From positions 1 through 41,278 of the forward strand of contig JAFWBQ010000105.1 in NCBI GenBank assembly GCA_017507125.1: a DNA stretch of 41,278 nt. Direction: 5' to 3'. The stretch's first letter is position 1; the number at the start of each line of letters is the position of its first letter. The stretch is from Lentisphaeria bacterium. GTDB taxonomy: Bacteria > Verrucomicrobiota > Lentisphaeria > Victivallales > Victivallaceae. The notes beneath the pieces were generated by a model. It saw only the letters and a list, made by a program, of their open reading frames with translations. It was not told the DNA's origin and searched no databases. Made by a program: the position numbers and the translations under genes. Positions 1-7,917 of this stretch are shown piece after piece.

Positions 1-1
1 G

Positions 2-457
2 TGGAACATCGCCGCAACCGGAGATTTCAACGGCGACGGCAGAGATGATCTCATCCTCAAGCACGATGCCGGATTCGCCGGAACATGGCTTACTCAGGAG
101 AACGGTTCTGTCAAATGGGCTGACCTTGACACCCTTTCAGGAGCTCTTGAAATCATCGGCAGCGGAGACTTCAACGGCGACGGCACAGATGATGTGCTGC
201 TCCGCAAAGGAAACTGGGTCGGCGCATGGCTGGTGGAAGAGGGACGCGTTGACAGCTTCATGGGCATCAAAAACAATCTGACCAGCACCGTTGAAGATAT
301 CGCCGACTTTGACGGAGACGGTATCGACGACTTGCGGGTCCGTGAGGGCAGTAACATCGGCGTCCTCTACGTCAAGGGTGCTGACACGACTCAGTGGCAG
401 TACTTCAAGAGCGTAGGCTCCGAATGGAGCACCGCCTTTGACGCTCAGGTCGTTTGA
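2..457 (+). CDS. FG-GAP/VCBS repeat protein, C-terminal fragment
   Basis: The gene enters from the left edge, so only its last 151 codons are seen, in frame 2, ending at TGA 455-457. Three copies of a repeat of about 50 residues are visible. Each carries a calcium-binding loop of the form D-F-N/D-G-D-G-x-D-D (DFNGDGRDD, DFNGDGTDD, DFDGDGIDD), followed by a short strand with a conserved G-x-W/L pattern. This is the FG-GAP/VCBS beta-propeller blade seen in large secreted or surface proteins. The fragment ends straight after the third blade, with no anchor or sorting domain. The N-terminus, including any signal peptide, lies outside the window. A role in adhesion or in a surface-exposed repeat protein is inferred from the family only. 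The gene stops 22 bp before the inverted-repeat element at 480. Confidence 0.8.
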   Translation, partial: WNIAATGDFNGDGRDDLILKHDAGFAGTWLTQENGSVKWADLDTLSGALEIIGSGDFNGDGTDDVLLRKGNWVGAWLVEEGRVDSFMGIKNNLTSTVEDIADFDGDGIDDLRVREGSNIGVLYVKGADTTQWQYFKSVGSEWSTAFDAQVV

Positions 458-479
458 TCCTGACTCAAGCAAACACAAG

Positions 480-524
480 GGGGCTGTTGCAAAACCCGAT
501 GTTTTGCTGTCCCCTCTGTTTTTT
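480..524 (+). terminator. Hairpin plus T-run after the FG-GAP gene
   Basis: GGGG (480-483) and GCAAAAC (489-495) pair with GTTTTGC (501-507) and CCCC (511-514) around a CCGAT loop. A run of six T follows at 519-524. The left end of the inverted-repeat element is therefore itself palindromic and could terminate the FG-GAP transcript. Confidence 0.5.
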
Positions 525-546
525 GCACCTGCGGCACACCAATAAA

Positions 547-582
547 GTCCGACTTGTCCGACATGTCTGACATGTCCGACCA
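547..582. repeat. Four tandem 9-bp repeats, GTCCGACAT-like
   Basis: The units are GTCCGACTT, GTCCGACAT, GTCTGACAT and GTCCGACCA, head to tail without spacers. They lie inside the inverted-repeat element. Function is unknown. The array is too short, and its units too close, to be CRISPR. Confidence 0.6.
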
Positions 583-644
583 AGTGCCGCACCAGACACT
601 CATGCAAAATCAGACGGCTTGCCAGTACTCAGGGGCTGAGTGTG

Positions 645-769
645 TGACTAAACCTTTTGTTTGGTCATACTTGACAACGAAAACGCCCGCAGACTGCCAA
701 CCGGCTCGTGGGTAAAAGAAACCCCCGTGGCGTTGAACACGGGGGAATGGTGGTTCCGGTCTGTAGACC
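645..769. other. Hairpin cluster in the 480-805 element
   Basis: Three stems are visible. TGACTAAAC (645-653) pairs with GTTTGGTCA (659-667) around CTTTT, with one G-T pair. CCCCCGTG (722-729) pairs perfectly with CACGGGGG (738-745) around an 8-base loop. GGTCT (758-762) pairs with AGACC (765-769). The GC-rich 722-745 stem recalls hairpins near the right end of IS200/IS605-type elements, but no transposase or TnpB remnant is recognisable, so that is only a resemblance. Confidence 0.5.
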
Positions 770-826
770 AGACATTATCGGCAACTGATGTTTTGCAACA
801 GCCCCGTTTATTACAACAAATCAATA

Positions 827-3800
827 TTACCAGTTGAAGCTCATCACAAACTCCGCTTTTGCACCCGGATCAAGTTTGATGCGGTTGAAAACCGGTTCCA
901 TGGTGGAAAAAGTTCCCCCATCCCAGAAAATGACTCCGTAAGGCACTGCCCCCCCCAGAGCAACATTGACTTCAGGCAGTCCGGGGGCACGAAGAGAGAA
1001 TTTCTTTTCCGGCGCCGCAATGAACTGATTGACCTTAAACATCTTGTCTATAACAGAATCCTCTTTCCCGAAACGGGCGATCTTAAGAGATTGTTCTCTG
1101 AAAAAGGAGGCTTTGCCGAAGAAAACCTTGCCGGAATTCCCCGCAAGGTGGTTGGGAATATTGTGAAAGCGGAACGCAAACTCCACAGGCACTGCCGCCG
1201 TGTTGGTCAAAACGCTTTTCACTGAAACGCCCTTGCTGTTGAATTGCCAGATTTTAGTAATTTTCACCCCGGCAAGAGCTGACTTTTCACGGGCACTGAT
1301 GGTTCGGGCCAATTCAACGCGGATGCCGTTTCCGCTCTTATCCATGCCGGTTATCTTGAAACCTTTGACGACGTTGAAAGAAACCTTTTTCGGGGCCCAG
1401 AATCCATCAGCACCGAACCCGAGAGAATGAACAAGCTCCCTGCCCCCGATTTTGAGAGAAGCAAGGCGTCCGGCAGCTCCCGGATCAAGGAGTGCCGTGT
1501 AACCGGCTCCGGAAAGCCGGAGATAATCTTTTCCATTCTCTTTCACAGCTTTCAAATTGACACCGGCGTTGTTGAGTTCATACACAGCTTTGAAGTCATT
1601 GACCGGATTGTCAGCGGATTCTTCATCCTGCATTTTTTTGAAGTAGTTCTTTTCCCATTCAAGGCTCTTTTTGATGGCAGGCAGACGTTTTTTCATCATA
1701 CCGGCAATGGCACTTTGAGAAATGACTTCACCTTTTGTCTTCGCTCCGGGCTGGATGGCAAGGATATTCCAACGCAAAGCGCCCACATGCAGAAGGATAC
1801 CGCCGGCAAGTTCTTCACCGGAAAAAATCCCCAGAGAGTAGTTTTCAGAAGAATTGACCGTATACCTGACCTTTTTATCCACTCCTCTGACTGAAACTTT
1901 TACAAAAACTTCACCTTTCTGCCAGAAATTGCCCACTGCAACGGCAACATTTTTTCCATTGCGGAAGCTCTTCAGCTGCACCATTTCGGCTTTTGCAAGT
2001 CCGGGCAAACGCTTTTTGAAATTACCCCCCTCGCTCCAGTAGGCAGGGAAGAAAGGACGGGGCACAGGTGTCTCAACCTTACAGGAAGCACCTTTGAGTT
2101 CTTCCCCCTTCATCACGATTTCCTCAAAGTCTGCAATGACAGAGTTCGCCCGCGCCAGAGCGTTCCAGTAACGATGATCGTAGCCTTTAGGGAAATAATA
2201 TCCGAAAGATCCTTCCCACCCCTGGAGGAAGAAACACAAAGTCTCAAAGGCAAAAGCCTCAGGTTCAGTCACCCATGTGCCGCACTGGAATCCGTGAGGC
2301 AAGGCAATGAGTTTGGGATACTTTGCCGGATCCTTGATGTAGCGTTTGAGAAAGGCTTTATTGTCATGTGCAGCAGTATAGGTGATAAGGTGTATACCGG
2401 GATAATAGTTGTATTTTTCTGTAAAACTGCTGAAAATATAAGGTCCCCAGGGTTCGAGCCATGGCAGTTCAGCCATATAATCCAGAGGAGAATACTGTCC
2501 GAATCCCTTTTTATCAGACTCAACAAGCTGGCTCCAGGCGATTTCAGGCATAAAATGCGAATCCTTGCCTGCCTTTTTCCCCAGAGCATTGATATCTTTT
2601 TCCAGTGTAACACAAAGTCTGCCGTGCTGCCATGAGCGGAATTTAATCCACTCATCTTTGAAGGTGTCAATGATCTGCCGGGGCCATCTGGCGCGGACCG
2701 CTTCCTCTTTCGCCTTCCCTTTCATCCAGTGAATAAACTCTTCGCGGCAGCGATCGCAAAAACAGCCTTTAAAATCCAGATAGTAAGGCTCCCAGTTCGG
2801 CATGATCTGGTCAGCGGTATCACCTGTGACCAGAATCTGTTCCAGCATGGTCAACACCTGACTCCTGTAAAATTTGCCGCGTTTATAAACTTCAACCGGA
2901 CAGGTTTTCACCATGCCGCGCTTGAAAGGTTTCCCATCCACCTGGCGGAAGTAGGATTCTTCAGTCCGGTTTGCGGCACCGCCTATACGGTATCCGTTGC
3001 AAAGCACATGGGGTTGAGCATAACGGGCAAGACCGATGTTTTTCACACTCTTTCTCAGCAGATCGCTGCCGCCGTGGATGGCATTGAGTCCGGCTCTGTC
3101 CAGAAAGTCACGGATCTCAGGGAGTTTCTCTGCAGGCAGATTGAATTCATGCACCAGCTGTACACCGGAAACAAAGTGTTTAGGTCTCCTGCCCTGCAAA
3201 GGTTCAATGACCTTGAGATAAAGTTTTTTCACCTCACCCTGCCATTCGCCCTCAGAGAGAGAGTATTCAAGGGGAAAGCGTTTCCCGGATTTTGCCATTT
3301 GGGGAATCAGAGTCACGCTGGGCGCTGACCACATGCCATAACCATCCTTTTTCATACCGGGGACAAAGCGCTGCACGTTGAAAACAGCGGTGGTGCTGCC
3401 GTCGGGATTTTTCTTTTCAGAAACAAGGATATTGTTTACATTGCCTGAATGGAGTTTGAATCCGGCAGGGATCTTGAGAGTGAGGCAGAGCTTTTTATAC
3501 TTGACGCCCTGCTCGTTCTGCATTTCAAAAACCACCGTTCCCGGCTGTTTTTCGCCGATACAGTAGGTATTGTCAAGAAAGCTCCATGGAGTCACATACA
3601 CATTGGCTCCCTTTTTCATCTCAATTTTGACCAGCTGCACATCGTCAAGAAAAACTGTTCCCTGACCATACAGAGTGAAACTGATATCCAGGCGCCTGGT
3701 GTGCGGCGGCGCCATGAATGTAAGTGACCGCATTTCATAATCTTTAGGCAGAGAAACAGCGTGATTTATGACGGCGCGAGTCCGCTTTAAATTTTTGTAA

Positions 3801-4321
3801 ACTCCGGGAAGCTGATCGTAAAAGTGGACAAATACCCGCAAACTGTTGATTCCCGCGTTTTTTCCAGTAAAGCCTTTGGTCTTGAAAAGAAGAGCATATT
3901 TGACAGGAACATTTGAATCAGGCAGTGGGATGCGCTGGGAAAAGCTGTTGCTCATCCACGGATTTCCGTCACGATTCTGTTCGGCAGCCAGTTTCTCAGG
4001 AGTCAGGATCACGGCACAGGCGGAACCGTTGACACCTCCTTTGGGGTCAATAAATCTCCGGTGTCCGCTTACGATACGCTGTTTATGCGCCTTGTCTTTG
4101 AGTCCGTTGCTCCAGACGTAGCTGCCGCCGCTCCAGGAGGCAGTTCCCGTATTGAAAACATTTTTTCCTTCAAAATCGCCGCATTTCATAAGATTCACGG
4201 CATTTTTGCCAACATCAGCACCGCCTTTCAGCACAGAAAGATCGACCGACACACCGCCCGGCTCAAGGGCAAAAGTACCCAGCGCCAGAAGTGCAGCACC
4301 TGCTGCCAACATTTTTTTCAT
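827..4321 (-). CDS. Large secreted glycoside-hydrolase-like TIM-barrel protein
   Basis: This 1164-residue protein begins with a signal peptide (MKKMLAAGAALLALGTFA). Roughly residues 45-235 look like a carbohydrate-binding jelly roll ('GDFEG...W' opening, 'VFLDDVQLVKIE' closing strand). A beta-sandwich linker follows, then a region of about residues 385-720 resembling the TIM barrel of GH42-type or related families. It includes 'MPNWEPYYLDFKG' and a Cys pair in 'CFCDRCREEF', an arrangement common in such barrels. The C-terminal 300 residues look like a beta-sandwich. A glutamate in NWEP could be catalytic, but I cannot assign family or substrate. The start is supported by AAGGAATAAGAG before the ATG. 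It lies downstream of feoB, beyond a hairpin at 4359-4380. Secreted polysaccharide degradation is an inference. Confidence 0.65.
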   Translation of the reverse strand: MKKMLAAGAALLALGTFALEPGGVSVDLSVLKGGADVGKNAVNLMKCGDFEGKNVFNTGTASWSGGSYVWSNGLKDKAHKQRIVSGHRRFIDPKGGVNGSACAVILTPEKLAAEQNRDGNPWMSNSFSQRIPLPDSNVPVKYALLFKTKGFTGKNAGINSLRVFVHFYDQLPGVYKNLKRTRAVINHAVSLPKDYEMRSLTFMAPPHTRRLDISFTLYGQGTVFLDDVQLVKIEMKKGANVYVTPWSFLDNTYCIGEKQPGTVVFEMQNEQGVKYKKLCLTLKIPAGFKLHSGNVNNILVSEKKNPDGSTTAVFNVQRFVPGMKKDGYGMWSAPSVTLIPQMAKSGKRFPLEYSLSEGEWQGEVKKLYLKVIEPLQGRRPKHFVSGVQLVHEFNLPAEKLPEIRDFLDRAGLNAIHGGSDLLRKSVKNIGLARYAQPHVLCNGYRIGGAANRTEESYFRQVDGKPFKRGMVKTCPVEVYKRGKFYRSQVLTMLEQILVTGDTADQIMPNWEPYYLDFKGCFCDRCREEFIHWMKGKAKEEAVRARWPRQIIDTFKDEWIKFRSWQHGRLCVTLEKDINALGKKAGKDSHFMPEIAWSQLVESDKKGFGQYSPLDYMAELPWLEPWGPYIFSSFTEKYNYYPGIHLITYTAAHDNKAFLKRYIKDPAKYPKLIALPHGFQCGTWVTEPEAFAFETLCFFLQGWEGSFGYYFPKGYDHRYWNALARANSVIADFEEIVMKGEELKGASCKVETPVPRPFFPAYWSEGGNFKKRLPGLAKAEMVQLKSFRNGKNVAVAVGNFWQKGEVFVKVSVRGVDKKVRYTVNSSENYSLGIFSGEELAGGILLHVGALRWNILAIQPGAKTKGEVISQSAIAGMMKKRLPAIKKSLEWEKNYFKKMQDEESADNPVNDFKAVYELNNAGVNLKAVKENGKDYLRLSGAGYTALLDPGAAGRLASLKIGGRELVHSLGFGADGFWAPKKVSFNVVKGFKITGMDKSGNGIRVELARTISAREKSALAGVKITKIWQFNSKGVSVKSVLTNTAAVPVEFAFRFHNIPNHLAGNSGKVFFGKASFFREQSLKIARFGKEDSVIDKMFKVNQFIAAPEKKFSLRAPGLPEVNVALGGAVPYGVIFWDGGTFSTMEPVFNRIKLDPGAKAEFVMSFNW

Positions 4322-4358
4322 CTCTTATTCCTTTTTGTTTAGTTCTGAAATAGAAAGA

Positions 4359-4380
4359 AGAGAGCTTTTAACAGCTCTCT
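4359..4380 (-). terminator. Hairpin after feoB
   Basis: AGAGAGCT (4359-4366) and AGCTCTCT (4373-4380) form a perfect 8-bp stem with a 6-base loop. On the minus strand it is followed by the T-rich but interrupted TCTTTCTATTTC. It lies between feoB and the secreted protein gene. It probably ends the feo transcript, with some read-through possible. Confidence 0.55.
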
Positions 4381-4390
4381 CCGGATTTTA

Positions 4391-6697
4391 TCAGCCAAGC
4401 ATTTTCGTGCCGATATTGAGAAGCATTCCCCCCTGATAGACGATAAAGGAAACGGTGTAAGCCAAAGCAAACATGGCACATCCCTCAATGAGCGCCATTT
4501 TCCAGGAGTTCAGCTCCTTTCTGATAATGGCAAGCGTTGCCAGACAGGGGATGGAAAGCAAACAGAAAAGCATCATGCAGAAAGCCTGAAGAGGCGTATA
4601 AGTCCGGACCAGGATCGTCCGCAGGGAGTGAGAATTTTCATCCGCTTCGCCCTGAGAGAAAAGGATCCCCAGCTGGGAAACAAAGACCTCTTTTGCCGCA
4701 AGTGCTCCAATGGTGGCAGTCGTCGCATGCCAATCAAAACCGATGGGACGCATGAGAGGAACAAGAGCATGACCGATCCTGCCTGAGATGGTCCATGCCA
4801 TCGCCTCAGCTTTCCTGGCATTCTCAAGGGCCTTCACAGCATCGTTTGTTTCGGATGCGCTCTGCACAAGTTTCTTCTGGAGCAGCGACAATTTTTTCAT
4901 ATCAACAGCTTCAAGAAGCTCAGGCGTAAGGTGCCGTTCCTTTTTAACTTCGGCGATCTGTTCTTTTGAAAGTCCGGGCAAATTTTCAGCCAGAGAAAGC
5001 CGGACCGGGCCGAAAGCATTCTTTTCTCTGACTGAAGCGATTTCCGCATCATAGTTTCTGCTGAACTCTTCAGCCTTTTTCTGCGGGAAAGTGTTGCAGA
5101 TATAAAGAATGATGCTGGCAGCAAGGATCACGGTACCCGCTTTGTGAAGATACATCCTGCTTCTATCCCACATGTGAAGCAACAGACTTTTCAAAGTCGG
5201 CATCCGGTAGGGAGGAAGCTCCATCAGGTAGACTTCACCGTCTCCTTTGAAAAGGGTATTTTTCATCACCAGCGCCGCCACCAGCGCCGCAATGATGCCA
5301 ATCACATAAATCAGAAACATCACTGTCGCCTGACAGCCGGCAAAAAACGCCGGGATCAAAAGGGCATAGATGGGCAGCCGGGCGCTGCAGCTCATAAGGG
5401 GCAGAACCATAATGGTCACAGCCCGGTCACGGTCGGATTCAATGGTTCTCGTCGCCATAATGGCGGGAACGGTACATCCGAATCCCAGAACCAAAGGTAC
5501 AAATGAACGTCCCTGAAGTCCGAAGGTTCTCATGATGCCGTCCATAATAAAAGCTGCTCTCGACATATAGCCGGAGTCTTCAAGGATGGCAATGGCGAAA
5601 AAGAGGAAAAGAATGTTGGGCAAAAAAACGATGACGCCGCCCACGCCGCCGATGACACCGTCAATGATCATGGAGCGCAGGAAAGGTACTTTTTCCGGAC
5701 TCCAGGTCTTCCCGATGGAATCAGCCAGAAATCCGAAAAAAGTCTCAATATAACCCATCAGAGGCTCGGAGCAGGTAAAAGTGAACCAGAACGTAACGTA
5801 CATAATGAGTAAAAATATGGGCAGTCCCAGATAGCGGTTGGTCAGCACCAGATCGATCTTATCTGAGATTTCGCGCCGCCGTTCCTGAGTCATTGAAATG
5901 GTATCACGGCAGGCTCCGGCAAGCATGGCATAACGGCGGTCTGCCATAAAGGTATCGGCGTTGATGGCATGTTTTTCCCAGAGATGTTTGATTTGTTCCT
6001 CAACTTCCTCAAAAACGGACTCAAACTCCGGAATACGCATGGCAGCGCTGTCATGTTCCAGCAGCTTAATGGCGAAAAAGCGGGCGGGAACGTGCCGGAG
6101 CCGCTCCACGTTCAGAGCTTCTATTTTTTCAGCCACGGCATTGATGGCATCGTCAATATCTGCGCCGTATGTCAACATGGGAACCCCATGGTCTTCCAAC
6201 TCACTGAGAGTCTGGACCAGACGGTCCAGAAGCCCCCGGACACCACCGGTCTGACTTGCCACTGTCTGCACGATAGGAGAGCCGAAATACTTTTCCAGAC
6301 GGGGGATATTGTATTTCATCCCTTTTTTGCGGGCATCATCACTCATATTGAAGGCAAGAAGCATGGGAATATGAAGTTCAGCCAGCTGAGTGGTGAGATA
6401 AAGGCTGCGCTGCGGAATGGTGGAGTCCACCACGTTGATGATAAGATCGATACCGGGAGCAGTCAGTTCGTTGAAAGCGACCTCCTCTTCGGGGGAACTG
6501 GAAGAAAGAGAGTAGACGCCGGGAAGATCGATCAATTCAATTTCAATATTTTCAAAAGTAAAGGTTCCGGATTTGCTTTCGACAGTCACTCCGGGATAAT
6601 TGCCCACATGCTGACGGGTGCCGGTGAGGGCGTTAAAAATACAGGTTTTTCCGCAATTGGGATTTCCTGCGAGAGCAACGCGGTACTTATTTTTCAT
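4391..6697 (-). CDS. feoB: Ferrous iron transporter FeoB
   Basis: FeoB is a GTPase-coupled inner-membrane Fe(II) transporter. The N-terminal G domain has G1 GNPNCGKT (12-19 from the upstream GTG), G3 DLPG (58-61) and G4 NMSD near 118. These are followed by a FeoB helical region and several membrane segments with the two Gate-type repeats ('GVIGGVGGVIVFLPNILFLFF', 'FVPLVLGFGCTVPAIMATRT'). Between two membrane segments, about residues 545-640, is a charged helical insertion of roughly 100 residues ('FPQKKAEEFSRNYDAEI' to 'ENARKAEAMAW'), longer than the usual linker before the 'GRIG' motif. The ATG at 6697 is preferred over the GTG at 6700 because AGGGGA lies six bases upstream of it. It overlaps feoA by 11 bp, implying translational coupling. 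Confidence 0.95.
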   Translation of the reverse strand: MKNKYRVALAGNPNCGKTCIFNALTGTRQHVGNYPGVTVESKSGTFTFENIEIELIDLPGVYSLSSSSPEEEVAFNELTAPGIDLIINVVDSTIPQRSLYLTTQLAELHIPMLLAFNMSDDARKKGMKYNIPRLEKYFGSPIVQTVASQTGGVRGLLDRLVQTLSELEDHGVPMLTYGADIDDAINAVAEKIEALNVERLRHVPARFFAIKLLEHDSAAMRIPEFESVFEEVEEQIKHLWEKHAINADTFMADRRYAMLAGACRDTISMTQERRREISDKIDLVLTNRYLGLPIFLLIMYVTFWFTFTCSEPLMGYIETFFGFLADSIGKTWSPEKVPFLRSMIIDGVIGGVGGVIVFLPNILFLFFAIAILEDSGYMSRAAFIMDGIMRTFGLQGRSFVPLVLGFGCTVPAIMATRTIESDRDRAVTIMVLPLMSCSARLPIYALLIPAFFAGCQATVMFLIYVIGIIAALVAALVMKNTLFKGDGEVYLMELPPYRMPTLKSLLLHMWDRSRMYLHKAGTVILAASIILYICNTFPQKKAEEFSRNYDAEIASVREKNAFGPVRLSLAENLPGLSKEQIAEVKKERHLTPELLEAVDMKKLSLLQKKLVQSASETNDAVKALENARKAEAMAWTISGRIGHALVPLMRPIGFDWHATTATIGALAAKEVFVSQLGILFSQGEADENSHSLRTILVRTYTPLQAFCMMLFCLLSIPCLATLAIIRKELNSWKMALIEGCAMFALAYTVSFIVYQGGMLLNIGTKMLG

Positions 6698-6989
6698 CAC
6701 GCGTCCCCTGTTCGATCACGAAATTGGCGGCATCATCCTTATGCAGAGCCATGCTGGTTTCCATAACTTTCACCCGGATCAGACTGCCCAGAGGCGCATG
6801 TGCCTCCATCAGAAGTTCAGATCCCACCACCAAGCCCACGTCAGCAAACTTTTTGCGTCCGCGGATCTTAGGCATCACTTTTACAATAGTGGCAGTTGTC
6901 CCTACAGGAAGTTCCGCCAAAGTCATTTGTTTCCCCAGAGATTCTTCCTGACAACAGCAGGAAGAACAGCATTTCTTTTTTTCCGTCAT
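6687..6989 (-). CDS. feoA: FeoA-family protein with Cys-rich N-terminus
   Basis: FeoA is a small SH3-like cytosolic partner of FeoB. The domain is clear from 'MTLAELPVGTTATIVKV' to 'GLVVGSELLMEAHAPLGSLIRVKV'. The chosen ATG at 6989 has AAGAGG at the right distance. An ATG 51 bp upstream would run through the leader palindrome and has no ribosome binding site. Before the FeoA domain is an unusual extension of about 20 residues containing CCSSCCC, that is five cysteines in seven residues, flanked by lysines and glutamates. This could bind a metal or a thiol partner, which is an inference. The gene is first in the feoAB pair. Confidence 0.9.
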   Translation of the reverse strand: MTEKKKCCSSCCCQEESLGKQMTLAELPVGTTATIVKVMPKIRGRKKFADVGLVVGSELLMEAHAPLGSLIRVKVMETSMALHKDDAANFVIEQGTRDEK

Positions 6990-7007
6990 TTGCAGCCTCT
7001 TGCGATG

Positions 7008-7029
7008 TTTATTAGTCAAGCCTAATAAA
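7008..7029. promoter_or_regulatory. 22-bp palindrome in the feoA leader, candidate metal-repressor operator
   Basis: TTTATTAG (7008-7015) and CTAATAAA (7022-7029) are perfect inverted repeats with a 6-bp spacer. The site lies between the feoA promoter and its start codon. Position and symmetry suit a dimeric metal-dependent repressor. The TTAG/CTAA halves are more like DtxR/MntR-type sites than the canonical Fur box. The regulator itself is not in the window. Confidence 0.55.
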
Positions 7030-7071
7030 TGCAGCATCAAAAAACTGCACCTAACCGGCTTCTTTTTGATT

Positions 7072-7100
7072 AATATACACCGCGTTTATCGCTTTTGCAA
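7072..7100 (-). promoter_or_regulatory. feoAB promoter
   Basis: On the minus strand, TTGCAA (7100-7095) is the -35, then 17 bp, then TATATT (7077-7072) as the -10. The predicted start is near 7065, giving a leader of about 75 nt. The leader contains a TGCAG/CTGCA stem and the 7008-7029 palindrome. Confidence 0.7.
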
Positions 7101-7191
7101 TTGAATCAGGGAATAAAAACTGAAGAAATCCCACACACGGACAGAGGCTGGAGAAAAAATAGTGCTTTCACGGCACAGCGGGACAGTGGAC

Positions 7192-7425
7192 TCACTCTCC
7201 GGAAACCGGAAGAGAGGTGACGCGAATAAGCCAGAGAGGACGTTTTGCGGCAGCAGAACACCACTCGCTGCGATCACCTTTGGGAACGATCTCACCAAGG
7301 TGCACGGCAGCGCGTTCCGCTTCAGAACGCTCCACAGCCGGTTTGGAACTGCGTCCGGAACCAAGCAGCAGCAGCATTGAAAGCAGCAGTATGATCAAAC
7401 ACATATTACGCAAAAACCGTTCCAT
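7192..7425 (-). CDS. Small single-pass membrane protein downstream of mraZ
   Basis: The product is about 77 residues, with one strongly hydrophobic N-terminal segment (MCLIILLLSMLLLLG) and a short basic and polar tail. It sits where rsmH or ftsL would follow mraZ in a division cluster, but I see no FtsL-type coiled coil, so no function is assigned. A TTG at 7431 overlaps the mraZ stop as TTGA. I prefer the ATG at 7425, though neither has a strong ribosome binding site. A weak GTGC/GCAC stem followed by TATTTTTT just after the stop (about 7156-7176) may terminate the transcript. Confidence 0.5.
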   Translation of the reverse strand: MERFLRNMCLIILLLSMLLLLGSGRSSKPAVERSEAERAAVHLGEIVPKGDRSEWCSAAAKRPLWLIRVTSLPVSGE

Positions 7426-7427
7426 CG

Positions 7428-7901
7428 TCAAATCTCATTCAACTCCCTGTCAAACTCCCGTTCCCGTTTAAGTTCCTCCCGCTGTCGGGCGGCTTCCATT
7501 TCTTTGCGGAACCTGCCGGCCTCCCAAATTTCCACACCGATTTCCACACCGACGACCACGGCTTCCGTACCGGAACCGAGATGGGCATGTTCTCTGAGAA
7601 GTTCGGGAATAGTAATACGTCCCTGGCGGCTGATGGTCTCTGAACATGTCAGAGCGCCGAAACGCCGCATGGAACTGCGCATGGAAAAACTTGAACCGAG
7701 CTGCTCAGGAGTGTTCAGTGCGGGCGCGCGCATGCGTTTCCATACAGATTCCGGATAAAGGGCGATACACCCCTCCGGCAATCCGTACATAACGATTTCG
7801 GAGTTACCTTCTCTCAGAAAGTCCTCCACCACGCGCTGAGTCAGACGCACACGACCGTTGGCATCTACCAGGCAATTGTCCAGTCCGCAAAATGACAACA
7901 T
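7428..7901 (-). CDS. mraZ: Transcriptional regulator MraZ
   Basis: The 157-residue protein has the two tandem AbrB-like halves of MraZ. The first opens with 'DNCLVDANGRVRL' (family: D-x-K-G-R) and runs to 'VMYGLPEGCIALYPESVW'. The second has 'ISRQGRITIPELLREHAHLG' and 'VVVGVEIGVEIWEAGRF'. The last 28 residues form a charged helix beyond the usual end. MraZ is a DNA-binding repressor that in other bacteria controls its own division-cluster operon. Here no rsmH, ftsL, ftsI or mur genes follow; the next genes are a small membrane protein and feoAB. Upstream lie five TGG boxes matching MraZ operator spacing, which supports autoregulation. There is no good Shine-Dalgarno sequence at the ATG. Confidence 0.88.
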   Translation of the reverse strand: MLSFCGLDNCLVDANGRVRLTQRVVEDFLREGNSEIVMYGLPEGCIALYPESVWKRMRAPALNTPEQLGSSFSMRSSMRRFGALTCSETISRQGRITIPELLREHAHLGSGTEAVVVGVEIGVEIWEAGRFRKEMEAARQREELKREREFDRELNEI

Positions 7902-7917
7902 AAGCGTTTTTTATTTT

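Larger units (their letters stand above)
480..805. repeat. 326-bp inverted-repeat-bounded non-coding element (MITE-like)
   Basis: The first 16 bases (GGGGCTGTTGCAAAAC, 480-495) recur as a perfect reverse complement at 790-805. Between them is no convincing gene, but several hairpins and a short tandem repeat. The CTGTTGCAAA core resembles the terminal repeats of some insertion sequences (IS26 of the IS6 family ends in a similar string), so a non-autonomous element mobilised in trans is a reasonable reading. No target-site duplication is obvious: the left flank reads ACACAAG and the right flank GTTTATT. The element fills the gap between the FG-GAP gene and the convergent gene at 827. It could instead be a structured RNA or an old remnant. 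Confidence 0.6.

Noticed and set aside
547..582. CRISPR array
   Set aside because: Units are 9 bp with no spacers and no cas genes are nearby.
458..826. tRNA or small protein gene in the intergenic region
   Set aside because: No cloverleaf or T-loop consensus was found, and the open frames there lack starts with ribosome binding sites.
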